This document shows positions 12,501 to 24,235 of a stretch of DNA of 64,000 nt, in pieces. The DNA is from Sequoia sempervirens (taxonomy: Eukaryota > Streptophyta > Pinopsida > Cupressales > Cupressaceae): positions 1-64,000 of the forward strand of contig VDFB02187633.1 of assembly GCA_007258455.2 (NCBI GenBank), read 5' to 3'. The stretch's first letter is position 1. Every line of letters begins with the position of its first letter. The notes under the pieces are model-generated. The model did not search any database. It was not told the DNA's origin and worked only from the letters and a program-made list of their open reading frames with translations. Position numbers and translations under genes: made by a program.

Positions 12501-13137
12501 CCGAGATCATGGTACAATCAAGACGCTTAAATATGCTATCAAAATTGGCTTTGTAATTACACCAAGTGTGCCAGAGAGAATGAGAACGACGACAACCAAT
12601 ATTGGGATAAAAAAACCCCAATTTATTGCGCATGTAAAACCACGCCTCCCTTTCCCCAGTTGTCCATCTAAATGGAAAAGCTCCATCTTTGTCAGATGCC
12701 ATCTCTACCATATTGAAGTCCCCACATAGTAACCAGGTAGCAATTGGCAAATAATCAACAATCCAACACCAGAGCAAAGAGCGTTCCACAGCATCATTAG
12801 AAGCATAGACATTAATAATCCCAAAGGAATGATTATCAATGTTGAGAAGGATCCAGACAAGCCGATGAGTGGGATCAGACTTGTGGTCGACCATAGAAGA
12901 GTGCCACCATGGGGCCAAAAGGGTGATAGCTCTGCCACGCCCAACATCATGAGTAGTACAAAACATTTTACTGGCTAGCCAAATAGAGCGACAAGCCACA
13001 ACAAGCAAAAAACTAGAAATTTTAACTTCTTGGAGACAAAGCACTTCAATACCAGAGTACTTACATAAGGTATCCCTAACAAAATACTTTCTAGAGAGGT
13101 CTGTCATACCTCAAACATTCCATGAAAGGAACTTCAT
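9600..13137 (-). pseudogene. LINE ORF2: endonuclease, reverse transcriptase, zf-RVT
   Basis: ORF2 would nick the target and copy the LINE RNA. The start chosen is the ATG at 13137, giving MKFLSWNV, then a stop (TGA), then GMTDLSRK, the N-terminal endonuclease motif. Endonuclease motifs follow: LCLQEVK (the catalytic Glu), INVYASN, and GDFNMVE near 12730. A linker frame runs 11983-11753. The RT part (11723-11067) shows DDKAPGIDGF, KSRFILDN, KIDFSKAYDRIEW (first catalytic Asp) and RQGC. The second catalytic box, FVDD, is at 10998-11009 in another frame. Frames 10541-9996 give the thumb region. A zf-RVT-like CCLFCGQAENFKHLF lies at 9625-9680. Several frameshifts and stops separate these pieces. 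Confidence 0.85.
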
Positions 13138-13588
13138 GAGTGAAACTCCTCTATGTTTTTGAAACCCGATTCCTCTTCATTCAGAGAAGAGAAACGATTC
13201 TACAAAAATTCTGGTAGGACTGATCCAATCTAGATGGACGGAGAGGAAATCCTTCACTTTTCATGAACATATTCCCCTTCTTCCCTAGGAGGGGAAGGGC
13301 TACAAGATCGCCGTTGAGCTCCTGTCACAAGAGAAGAAACATTCGGCTGTGTTAACATGACAGCAGTCAGCTGAGGCGTAGCCTTTGGCCTAGGCTATTG
13401 TGGAACATAATTAGCTCCAACCGAAGCTTCTTTCCCCTTCACAGAAGGGTTTGAAACATCTTTCACTAGTTTAGAGGTCACGGGAGCCGACCCAGAACTA
13501 GTGGACTTATTCTTTCGGTTCGTAACCGTAGTCCATTTCACATCAGGTTTGGAGCAGATGCAGCTGCTGTATGAGGCTTTTCAGCATC

Positions 13589-14364
13589 TTATGGCGGAGA
13601 AGGTGTACGAGGCACTGCCAAAGGGCAATCCTTAATCTTGTGGTCTGCTAACTGACACCTATAGCATGTGTTGGGCAAATTAAAATATGTGACTTTCTGG
13701 GTGTGACGAAGAGCTCCAATTTGGATATCAATGGAGTCTTTCAAATCTTTGGAAAGGTCCACTTCCACACAAACCCTCTTCTGGGGTCGGGCCTGAAAGA
13801 ACCTATCTGGCTCAATGCAAATAACCCTCCCTAGTGAGGAAGCTATACTATTCAAAAAAGGCACACAAGGCAAGGGTAAACCAGGGAATTCAATCCAGAC
13901 CGGGACTCACAACTTGGTGTCCTCCAAGACAACAAAATCATGGGTCCACATCTAGAAAACTAACAAAGAAGACCAGACATACCAAGGCCCATGGGCTAAG
14001 ATAGCCTGCACATGATTGACCTCCGCAAAGCAGAACAAAAAGAAACCCTTGGTTAAATTTTGGACCATATCAAGGTGAACCCCATGAGGACCCAAGCCTT
14101 GTTAACCCATTTTTTAAGCACACTTTTAGGGGGAGTTCTCCCAACAAAATACCCAACAAGGGTGTATTGCTCAAGCCATTGACAGGTAGTATCAAAATCT
14201 GGTAAAGGCAAAACCACATCAGCTGGTGAATCAGAGCACTTACCTCATGAAAGACTTTCAGAACAAATTTTTGGGGATGTTTGTTTGGAGGAGGATTCAT
14301 TGATCAATGTCGTCGAATCGCTAACACCAGCAAGAACTGTTGGGTTAGAGCCGGTTGAAGGCAT
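13589..14364 (-). pseudogene. LINE ORF1: DUF4283-like RNA-binding protein with CCHC knuckle
   Basis: ORF1 of plant L1 elements binds the element RNA. The ATG at 14364-14362 opens MPSTGSNPTV; frames then shift at about 14250 and 14070. The last segment (13873-13589) has the DUF4283-type block (VCVEVDLSKDLKDSIDI), then CYRCQLADHKIKDC, a C-x2-C-x4-H-x4-C zinc knuckle, and a Pro/Ser tail before the stop. The piece just upstream, VWIEFPGLPLPC, is also typical of the family. ORF2 follows about 450 bp downstream. At least two frameshifts break it. Confidence 0.75.
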
Positions 14365-16303
14365 ATTAAAACAAAAAAATCGCAGTAAATGCAGTCGTAC
14401 ACACAAGAAAAGAGGGGTTTCCTGCGCAGGATGCGTAGTATGAAGCAAGAGGGGCCAAGGGTGACTGTAGAAAACACAAAACCCTACCAGAGCTCATACA
14501 CTATGTCTAGCAAAACTTTCCAGACAAGTCGATATTCTTTTTTTTAGCTCCCCATAAAAAACTGGTCATTATCGTTGAGCCATCATTAGGTTTTGACTGG
14601 GACCTCAAACCCAAATAAAAAAAATCTAAAAATCAGCAACCATCTTGCAACTCCTTCCAAACTGAGCAGCCATCCCACACTCCACCTCAATAGGACAGGC
14701 CCCCCCTCTATAGGAGTGGAAGATGCATGAGCTCAAACAACCAGAGCAGCTCAACTTTTCCACTAGACCTACAACAAACAAATCCACTTCAAAAGGAGCT
14801 GGCTCTACCTCAACAAGAGCAATCTTCACCTCTAGAGAAGAAACCATCTGAAGAATCCAGCCAAGAGAAAATCCTCTAGAAGGACAAGCACACATAGAAA
14901 CCTTAGGCTTAAGAAGAGAAGGAGACAAGAATCCAAGCTGAAAGGACAAGACAACCTTCAACAAAGAGGGCACACACTCCAGAACCTTCAGAAAAACCTC
15001 TAAAGGCAACAAACCATACCAGAAAAAAAGAAACTCCCCCACAAAACTCATCATCATCAAACTCCAGAAGGAGAACCCAAAAAAACACTTAAAAAATCCT
15101 CCGAGACAAGAGGAGCAATAGAGGAAACCCCACCAAAGGCCATAACATGCCCAGAAAAAAAGCAACCAAACGGTTGCACCAGGTCAAAAGGAAGCAACAC
15201 AAGTCCACCAAGGCAAGAGGACACCAAGCAAAGAAAAATCAGGGAGACAACCAAACAAGAAAACACACCTTCAGCCTCGACACGCCGGTCTAAGCCCAAA
15301 ATAAGCCACAACCCTAAACATCCCGTAGGGGACCACCACCACACTAGATAGGCCCACAACCGAACCATAAAGCACTAAATCAAAACACCTCCCAAAAGAA
15401 ACAGAGGAAGAAAGAACAGGAACAAAGGAGACCATTGTCCATCAAAGAAAACCCACCAAGCCAAGCGCCAGAAAAGAACAACCAACAACACAAGATAAGC
15501 CACGAACCCTCCAGTTCAGACACCCTCCATGACTGTAATAGCAAAACCAGCCACAACCAAGACCACAAACCAGGGGCCAACACAAAACATAGGCACAAAC
15601 CCACCTAGAGACAAATTCAAGCCATCTAAAGCAAAAACAACTAACTGCTCCAAAACCCTGAAGGATATGACTGACCAACCATCATTTTCTTTAGAATCTG
15701 CTTCACCTTTGTTAGCAGATTTCTAAAAACCACTACCACACCAAGACCCGCATTGCCTCTCCAACCACTCAGAGAAAAGGAGACAAAAATATCCTAAGAG
15801 GAGAGTCTCAGAAACAACAACGCAACCTCCTGAAGAAGTATCCACACCCAAAGCAAAGAGGAGAGGAGGCAGCATAGCCTCCTTGCCTCCCCGAAAACCA
15901 CTGACACCATTAAGCCTGCAAAACCAGGCAATAAAGGTATCCCTCCCAAGCCACATTGCCTCCATGGGACCCACAACCACAGTAACAGGAACCACAACCT
16001 AGGAAAAAGCCAAGACTCCCGACGCAGCCTCTAAAGACCCACCATCTGGGTCATCAACAACAACTCCCTCTTCAACTGCGGAATCAAATCTTTCGCCACA
16101 CCCATTGCTTCCTTTCCCGCTCGCACAACTCCACACATAACCCAAATCCTCTAGCGAGACCAATGCTTCATCACCATCTTTGTCTGAATCGACCTCACCC
16201 TCAATCACGCTCTCACCTACATTCAAACACAGGTTCCCACCTCCCCCGCCCCACTCGACACCCTCGCCATTGGACAATACCCTTAGTTGTTGGTCATATC
16301 ACT
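14365..16303 (-). other. G-rich 5' region of the LINE
   Basis: On the transcribed (minus) strand this is G/T-rich with long stop-poor frames that translate to Trp/Cys/Leu/Gly-rich sequence without domains; I treat these as composition artefacts. The part at 16277-15999 gives an acidic Gly/Glu/Asp-rich frame of 92 codons that could be a leader ORF. Plant L1 elements keep an internal promoter in this region, so it is the likely promoter of the element; that is inference. The 5' end at 16303 is fixed by the target duplication. Confidence 0.55.
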
Positions 16304-16620
16304 ATTTATGGAAGAATGTTGGAGGAATGATTGATTCAATTTATGGAAGAATGTTCAAACTTTAGAAGAAAGATTGAATTGGTTAAATTGATTAATTAAA
16401 TAAAGATGATTTATTCAATTAATGCTAGAATGATGGTTCAATTCATCAATTAATTATTTATGGAAGAATGTTGGAGGAATGATTGATTCAATTTATGGAA
16501 GAATGTTCAAACTTTAGAAGAAAGATTGAATTGGTTAAATTGATTAATAAATAAAGATGATTTATTCAATTAATGCTAGAATGATGGTTTAATTCATCAA
16601 TTAGATAATTGAGAATAATT
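16304..16620. repeat. Tandem repeat of about 147 bp, two copies, starting with the LINE target site
   Basis: Copy one (about 16304-16452) and copy two (about 16453-16600) share TTTATGGAAGAATGTTGGAG, then GAATGATTGATTCAATTTATG, TTCAAACTTTAGAAGAAAG and AATGCTAGAATGATGGTT. Within each copy the TTTATGGAAGAATG core occurs twice, about 35 bp apart. The first 15 bp are also the right LINE target duplication (16304-16318). Confidence 0.85.
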
Positions 16621-16742
16621 TTTTTTGTATAAGTGATTAATTAAATAAATAATGTGTATTTAATTCATATCAAAAGTGGATTTATGGGGTACACTTGATG
16701 TGATGATGATAAAAATGTAGGAATGCATTTTAGTTGTCTACA

Positions 16743-18187
16743 CATCCTATCTGCTAATTTTCCATGCATGAGGTTTCAATTTGTTTATTGTTTACAATTC
16801 TTAGTTTGATTGGTTTTGAAAAAGGTTAGATTAGCATGAAAAATATATTAATTAGCTTTAACCTTGCCCAATCAGTGACATTCCACCACTACATTTAAAT
16901 TAGAAATAACTAGATATAATTTGTTTATGTTGTTACATTAGATAATTTTGACAAGATTATATATTTAGTCTCAATTTAGCATAGTTACTCCAAATCATTT
17001 TGAAAATCCCTTGATATCAACACAGGACAACAAGATCAAAATGAACATTGATAATAGATTCAAGTCAACCAATACATTAACTTAACCAAAAATTAAAACA
17101 AAAATAAAATAAAACTATTTGCTTAAATTGCATTTACAACCATTAATTAAACTAGTTAGTTAGTTCACATTTCAAATTGGAGAAAAATACAAAAAATAGG
17201 GAAATTGTCTATTTCTTGCATTTATATCTTAAATCATTTACTTAGTTCACTTTTTCTCAAGGAAACATCAAGTGATCAAATACCCCTACTAATACATCCA
17301 TGATAATAAAAAAATAAACAAAATAGTGTAAACACAATATGAAATGGTCACCTATATCAAGACATGTATCTTTCTTCTTTATCCCATAATTAGGCTTGTG
17401 TGTCCTAAGGTCAAACAGGAATGGTAAATTCCATTTTAAATGGGCTTGGAATATATCAACCAAAATAAGAACCTTTCAACCCAAAACAAGTTTAGGAATA
17501 GGCTATTATATTGTAATAGATCTAAGAAGAAAACAATAGGAGACAAGCATGGGAACTAACCCTTGTTCAAGAATTGATTGAGATAGAAAATCATCATCTC
17601 AACTCTTTTCTTGCTCACACTCAACAATCTAGCTAGACTTGATTCATGTAAACAACACACATGACCATAGAATATTTTTCATAAGCACACCTCTTTAGAG
17701 GTTTACTAGGTAACATCTACACTTTCCAACAACTTTACACCTTAACAATGTCATCTATCATCAAGCACTCATTCCTCGTGATGTGATCAATCAACTTGGT
17801 AGATACCCACCCCACACATAATTGTTAATACTCATAGGGCTCTACTTCCTAATAAAGAGCCTTACATCCTTTGTACACTCCCCCACACCATTAGTTTTTG
17901 TCACATGAATAAGAGTAATTTTACCTCATGCAATCCATGTGAGTGCAACACATGTGCTATCCTAGGTCCAACTCAAAAATAGTTGTGGTGAATAGATTTG
18001 GAGCAACATAGTCCCTAAATGAATAGGAGGGGATATGTGGTTTCCTCCCCCATCAAGAGCCATTAGAGGTGAAAGTAGAGATTATTTTTTTTGAAAACTA
18101 TGAAAGACATGCAAGGACATCCAAACAGAGATTTAAAATCACCAACCCTACTAGAGCTCATTCTTAATAATTGGTATTCTTATAATG
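16743..18187. other. AT-rich stretch, no gene recognised
   Basis: No domain, LTR pair or tandem array found. A 68-codon minus-strand frame at 17463-17257 shows nothing recognisable. Confidence 0.5.
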
Positions 18188-18368
18188 ACTTGTTAATTTG
18201 TATATACATGTATTCATATATATTTTAATTATATATTAATTTGTATATACATGTATTTATATATATTAATTATACATTAATTTGTATATACATGTATTCA
18301 TATATATTTTAACTATATAATTAAAATTAAAAATATATATGAATACATGTATATACAAATTAACAAGT
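18188..18368. repeat. Perfect 39-bp inverted repeat with internal 43-bp tandem units
   Basis: The arm at 18188-18226 is an exact reverse complement of 18330-18368. The left side is a tandem array: TTAATTTGTATATACATGTA recurs at about 18194, 18237 and 18279 (43-bp period). The whole could fold as a long hairpin. It resembles a MITE or a foldback, but no clear target duplication was seen. Confidence 0.85.
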
Positions 18369-18482
18369 AATTATTTAATTAATTATAAAGTAGCATAAAT
18401 TTATTATAAATGTTATCCAAAAGATATACACAAATATCATTCTTGAAGTGACTATCTAATATATGTATATATATATAAAATT

Positions 18483-18790
18483 CAACATAGATGCAAAGAC
18501 TTAACCCTCGATAAAATCAAGATTTAACATTATATATATATATAGCAACATAGATGTATATAATGTTAAATCCTGACTTCACTTATTTAGAGGGTTGAGT
18601 CTTTGCATCTATATATATATATATATAGAAAATGTTAAATCTTGATTTCACTTATTTAGAGGGTTAAGTCTTTGCATCTATGTTGAAATAAGTCTTTGCA
18701 TATATAGAGGGTTAAGTCTTTGCATATATATATTTCAACATAGATGCAAAGACTTAACCCTCTAAATAAGTGAAATCAAGATTTAACATT
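18483..18790. repeat. Nested inverted repeats with perfect 60-bp arms
   Basis: 18631-18690 is an exact reverse complement of 18731-18790, with a 40-base loop that itself carries GTCTTTGCATATATA twice. A third, partly degraded copy of the arm lies at 18483-18530 and a fourth, opposite one at 18559-18606. So the same roughly 55-bp unit is present four times in alternating orientation. (TA)n tracts separate them. Confidence 0.9.
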
Positions 18791-19124
18791 ATTACGCCAA
18801 GAGGCGTAACCTACAGTGACAACACGGGTGGAGCGTGACCGTGTTAAAAAAAAATGTTAACTTATAAAAATTAAAAGATGACAACTAAAGCATGTTATTA
18901 AATATTATATCTTTTTGGTCATAACTTTTCAAACTAATATAAATAGTAAGTAATAAGTAAAAAACAATGTAAATGAATGTGTTGATTAAAAACAAATTAT
19001 TATCGATAGGAGGTGCCAGTAGTAGCGGTGCAAATAAATACAGTATTATGGCTATAGTGTTTTCAATCTTTGCAATTGTCAAAATATTTTTATGCATTAT
19101 AATACATTTTTAGATTTATTTTTT
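18791..19124. other. Spacer with a short GC-richer palindrome
   Basis: It opens with ATTACGCCAAGAGGCGTAA (18791-18809), a short imperfect palindrome, followed by CACGGGTGGAGCGTGACCGTG, also self-complementary in part. The rest is AT-rich with no gene. The palindromes could be part of a foldback or Helitron end, but no diagnostic end was found. Confidence 0.35.
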
Positions 19125-19590
19125 TAGGGTAAAAAGGTAATTCTATTATAATGCTTTTTCAATTACAAATAAGAAAGTAATTTAATATAAAATTTAAATG
19201 TATTATTAATTTTTTTTAGTTTTATTTTAGTTTTATTTTTTAGGTCAAAATTTAATTTCATTAAAATATTTTTAATGCTTACATTATAATATTTGTTTTA
19301 TTATGAGTAAGTAAATAATTTTTCAATAAAATATCTATTATAAGTAAGTAAATAATTTTTTTTAGTTTTATTCTTTTTAGGGTAAAAAGGTAATTCTATT
19401 ATAATACTTTTTCAATTACAAATAAGAAAGTAATTTAATATAAAATTTAAATGTATTATTAATTTGTTTTAGTTTTATTCTTTTAGGGTAAAAAGTTAAT
19501 TTCATTAAAATGTTTTTAATGCTTACATTATAATATTTGTTTTATTATAAGTAAGTAAATAATTTTTTAATAAAATATCTATTATGTGAT
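19125..19590. repeat. Tandem duplication of about 253 bp
   Basis: TAGGGTAAAAAGGTAATTCT starts at 19125 and again at 19378. Both copies continue through TTTTTCAATTACAAATAAG, AAATTTAAATGTATTATTAA, TTTTTAATGCTTACATTATA and end near AATAAAATATCTATTAT (19345 and 19590). Differences are few. Confidence 0.9.
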
Positions 19591-19691
19591 AATGTTCACT
19601 ATGATATAACACAATAGTTTAATATATAACATAATAATTATATAATTCATATATAACACGTACAATTCATATCACATAAAAAACAAGCAAA

Positions 19692-19930
19692 TAGTGCAAT
19701 GGATTAATAGGTTTGATTTGTAATTGAAGAGTTATGGGTTCAACTCTCATTGTGGATTTAAAAATTAATATATATTTTAATTAATTTATTTATTACTAAT
19801 TTTATTGAAAAAGTTATTAATTAACAAAATTGTAATCATAAAAAAATCAAAATAAACATGTAGTGCAATGGATTATTATGTTTTGTTTATAATCGAAAGG
19901 TTGTGGGTTCAACTCTCATTTGGATTCAAA
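19692..19930 (+). repeat. Two tandem tRNA-like, SINE-like units
   Basis: TAGTGCAATGGATTA, about 20 variable bases, then GTTATGGGTTCAACTCTCA at 19692-19750; TAGTGCAATGGATTA again at 19861 with GTTGTGGGTTCAACTCTCA to 19919, 169 bp on. TAGTGCAATGG resembles a tRNA A box and GGTTCAACTC a B box, with spacing like that of a tRNA gene. Each is followed by an A/T tail. No plausible anticodon arm was confirmed, so I do not call a tRNA gene. A tRNA-derived SINE head is the best reading. Confidence 0.45.
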
Positions 19931-20118
19931 AGTTAATATATTTTTCAATTAATTTATATTTTGAATTCTTTAATAAAGAGACTCAAAGACTTTTTTTCAT
20001 TCTCTCTTAGGATAATTGTGATTTAAATTAGTTTTAGATTGACCGTGTACATCATTAAGTGTCTTTACGAATTCTTAACAATTTTATAGATTTAATATTT
20101 TTTATTAAAATTTGTAGG

Positions 20119-23100
20119 ATGCCTCATTGTCCAAGGACAAGTTTTCAAAATGAAGAGCAATGAAGAGAGCATCGAAGAGAATATGCTCGAAATTATATGA
20201 GACAACGACATGAACAAATGGCTAATGCACAAAGAGAGGAAATAAGGAGTTTTACAACTGAAGAGCAACAAAGAGAACAAAGTAGATAATATGTTCAGAA
20301 CTACATGAGACAATGACGTGAACAAATGATTGATGTACAAAGACAAGAAGAAAGGATTAGTTGAAACCAAAATGATAGAGAAATAAGCATTAAATATAGG
20401 GAAGATATGACAACGAAAGAGATTGAAGCAGAAATGAGACAACATGCAGATAGAATGATAACACATCATTCACGAATTCAAAGAGCTATGCATTCTGATC
20501 AATTAAATGAGATAGAAAGACAACAAATACAAGTGCATAATCATGAATCAATTGAAAAACATCATCAATCTCGTGGGAATGTTGAGGCTAGTTCTGAAGG
20601 GGTGAATTCTGTTACAATAGATCGTGTGCTACAAACACCAAATGATAGAGTTCAAAATCTAATGAATGTTGATAATATAACAGATCAAGAAGTAGTTAAT
20701 AATAATACAACTACTGAGATTGATTTGAAAAGTCTACAAATGATATTTGGACATGGACTAGATAAACTTTCTACACCAAGTATGTGTTATATTTGTGAAG
20801 AGATTTATCCTGCAATGAAGGTTGTACAGGTACCTAAGGGCCCTATTTGCAATCAATGTTGACAAGAGAGGAATGGACATTGATTTTCAGCATTAAACAA
20901 TATGGATCCTAGTCCACAACCATTAGAACTCACAAATTTAACGCAAATAGAGGAAATTTTGATAGCATGTGTCAACCCAATACTTCAAGTAACACATGCA
21001 ATTGGAGGGCAATACAAATATAAAGGACATACCATAAGTTTTCCACAAGAAGTGAGAAATAGCTAAAATGTTACCACATCGAATAAAAGATTTACCAGTC
21101 ATTATTGTTCAAAAAAAGGATCAATGTGGAACAACTTATAATTTTACAGTTAATAGAGAGAGGGTATATATAGAACTTAAATATAAAATAGAACACGATA
21201 GGTTCTATAAAGATGTTCAAATTGATGAAAATGCACTTAGTGAACTTACATGCAATTTAGATCAAAACATTTTTGACCAACTGAATTCTTTTTATATGGA
21301 GTTTGATTCAAATGCAGATGAGTATGTATTTGCAGGTCCAATATTGGAGATAGATGAAGGAAACATTATTAATCACACTACATCAATGGCCTCTAAACCA
21401 CCAAATGCTCGAAGAGAAATGAAACTAATTCATGCATGGGTAAATAACCCTAATGTAGAGCCTGGATCACTAATTGATTGGCCAGGAATTGGACCATCTC
21501 TAGTGAATGAGTATGTTATTGAAGGATTACTTGATATGGCTTTTCCAACACTATTTCCACATGGATGATGTGATTGGATAGAACCACGAATGAGGAGAGT
21601 TCATTTGCATGAGTTTGTTAAGCATTTATTCAAATATAGAGATCATCATTTTGGAAGACACCCACGATTTAGATATTATATGATGAATATGATTATGCGA
21701 CATTGTGCACAAAACTCGTCAACAATGTTTGTCAAAAAGAGCTTGCAAGATATGCCAATCACTATCAATGAGTTAAGAGAACATATGGAAAATGTCCCTC
21801 ATTCACATCTAGCTGACCATTTGATGTGTTTTGGCACAACGCTAAGGGGTACAAGGTCTTATTGGGAAAAATGTTGAGTTGAATTAACTGATCTATTGCA
21901 TCAAATTGGAACACCAATAATTTTATTTACTTTGAGTGCAACAAATATGTATTGGCCAAATTTACATGCATTAATGCTAGGGACACATCCAACTAACCCA
22001 CAAGAAGCACAAAAATGGCGACGAAAAAATATTATTGACTACCCACATATTGTGGCACATTACATGCACCTATGATATACACTATTTCGCAAGGAAATAC
22101 TACAAAAGGGAATGAAGGTAAAATATTATTGGTCAAGATATGAATGGCAGCATAGAGGATCACCACATGTGCATGGATTCATATGGTTAGATGGAGCACC
22201 TATCATAGACAACCTTAATTGGAGAAATGCTGATGAAATAAAAAATGTTCAAAAATATTTTGATTCTATTGTTCATGCATGTAATCCATGAGGAGACCCA
22301 CATCAACGAAACATACAAGTATGATATTAATTATCAATTATATATTCTTTTTACAATATATGATACTTAAAATTTTGTATTTCAATTAATAAAATATGCT
22401 ATATCATGAATGATAGGTTCTACAAAATTTTACACAACATTCATGCCTTTGAAATACACAAAACTAAGCCAAATAGACTTGGCACATGACTATGAAGAGT
22501 TTCTCAATTGTGTTGAACACCATACAATGTATAAAGAGGGTGCTTGCCTTCGAAAAAAAAGAGGAAGAATATTTTGTAGGTAAGATATTTATACTTTCAT
22601 ATATTTTGTACCAATAAATAACTAAAATGTTTATATAAGCTAACAATTTACTCTTTGTTTGTAGGTACAATGCACCATGGCCATTACATCTACATGGATC
22701 AAAATTATTTGAAGATCTAACCATAGGAGATAAAGTATATGAACCTGCAAGAAATGATGATTGAGTAAACACACATAATCGTAATATACTTCAGTTATGG
22801 AGAGAAAATGTAGATTGGCAACCAGTTCTTTTGAGACATGCTATAATAAATTATATTGCAAAGTATGCAACAAAAGCAAAAGAGTTCCGAAACTTATCAT
22901 CAAATCTTAATGCGACTTGCAAATATTGAAAACCCAGATGAAGCGGCATCAAAGGCGTACAAGAGACTTCTAACATAAACCCTCATTGAGAGAGACATTG
23001 GAGCACAAGAAACATGTCATATGTTATTGTAGTTGTCATTGGTAGAATGTAGTAGAGTATTTGTTACATTAAATGTTTCAAGCGTGGTGCTCAATCCAGT

Positions 23101-23330
23101 GCTAAAAAATGAAGAAATTTGATGATGATGGACATCTAAAACATTTCATTCAAGGATACATGGACAAACCATATGCAATGGAAAGTATCACACTTATAGA
23201 TGCAGCTAGATCTTGGACATATAATCCCAAAAGAAAAAGAGATAACAAATGGAAACCAAGGACTATGGCAGCGATTGTAAGAGTGTTTCCAAGATTTACC
23301 ACCATACCTACACGTTAATAAGAAAAGTGG
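20119..23330 (+). pseudogene. Helitron Rep (HUH) part of Rep/helicase
   Basis: Rep nicks and joins single strands during rolling-circle transposition. The frame opens at ATG 20119 just after an acceptor-like TTTGTAG. Its N-terminus repeats a NYMRQ..EQM..QR/QEE motif twice. A CX2C..CX2C pair (CYICEE, CNQC) is at 20786-20862. Then come FTLSATNMYWPNL (about 21930), the HUH motif HRGSPHVHGF with HVH at 22166-22174, and the twin-tyrosine YIAKY at 22852-22866. Two intron-like GT..AG gaps fit the frame, 22319-22416 and 22580-22664. More than ten stops and a frameshift at about 21060 make it non-functional; several stops are TGA at Trp or Arg positions. Confidence 0.85.
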
Positions 23331-24232
23331 GTTGATTTTTGTTGGTCAGAGTCATTGTTGTACAAGACATTTCGTAATATACAAAGGGATATTGGACTTG
23401 ATGGTAATACAATTATGTCAAATTGGGACTCACTCAATTATGATCCATGGCATGAGAATGAAGAATTATTTCAAATAAAACTGAAAATCACAATGATTCT
23501 AAAGATGAGGACAATTTACCAAATGATCAAAATATAATTGAACATGAGTGGGAGATCATATCAAGATTACACCGTGGACAAATTATGGATGCAACAAAAA
23601 TAGATATGTTAGGAAGAAGAGATATTGATAGACAAACTCCATGGAGTGCTGAATATCAAGGAGAAGATTACACAAATAATGCAATATATTTTATCAACAC
23701 TATGAAAGAAAATGGCTTACTGATACCTGATGATATGTTGTCAACTATATCATATGGAACATTAGGTGCTAAGCAAAAAAAAGCACTTGATATTATTATG
23801 TCACATTATAATCAACAAAATGATGTCATGCCACTATACATGATAATTCAAGGAACAACTGGAACATGTAAATCATATTTGATTAATGCAATTCGTCAAG
23901 CTCTTTATGATGCATCATAGCTAGAACGTTCTCCCTTATTATTACTAGCACCAACTAGAGTTGCAACCTTTAACATTAGTGCATCAACAATTCATTCAAC
24001 TTTAAGAATACCTATTGCAAATTTTGTTGAATTAGAAAGAACAAGGCTCACAAGTCTTCAAGAAGAAATTCAACATATAAAATACATATTAATTGATGAA
24101 ATGAGTTTTATTGGAAAAAAATTGTTACAAAATATTGATTCAAGACTACGCCAGGCTTGTCCTGAAAAATCAAACATGAGTTTTGGTGGGGGATTTGGGA
24201 CAACTACCTCATGTAAGTGACAAACAACTACT
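23331..24232 (+). pseudogene. Helitron PIF1-like helicase part, truncated
   Basis: It continues the Rep frame. The Walker A box at 23852-23875 reads GTTGTCKS, where GxxGxGKS is expected: the Gly before Lys is Cys. Downstream are LLAPTRVATFNISASTIHST, then Walker B ILIDEMSFIG at about 24090-24120, and, after a frameshift near 24190, helicase motif III-like GDLGQLPHVSDK. The coding sequence stops there: at about 24232 it runs into the pyrimidine-only tract, so motifs IV-VI are missing. A further stop lies at 23918-23920. Confidence 0.85.
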
Positions 24233-24235
24233 TCT

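Larger units (their letters stand above)
7992..16303 (-). mobile_element. Near full-length plant L1-type LINE
   Basis: One minus-strand non-LTR retrotransposon of about 8.3 kb. In transcription order it has a G-rich 5' region (16303 to 14365), ORF1 with a DUF4283-like part and a CCHC knuckle (14364 to 13589), ORF2 with AP-type endonuclease, RT and zf-RVT parts (13137 to about 9600), and a 3' UTR ending CATCAAAAC at 7992. A 15-bp target duplication flanks it. Base composition is clearly less AT-rich than both flanks, which also marks the two ends. All ORFs carry stops and frameshifts, so the copy is not autonomous now. ORF order and domain content are those of the plant L1 clade. Confidence 0.85.

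Noticed and set aside
14626..15678. Minus-strand frames of 74-179 codons, hydrophobic and Cys/Trp-rich, looking like membrane proteins
   Set aside because: They arise from G/T-rich composition of the LINE 5' region; overlapping frames are open at the same time and no family pattern is seen.
19692..19750. A functional tRNA gene
   Set aside because: A- and B-box-like motifs exist but no acceptor stem or clear anticodon arm could be paired; treated as SINE-like.
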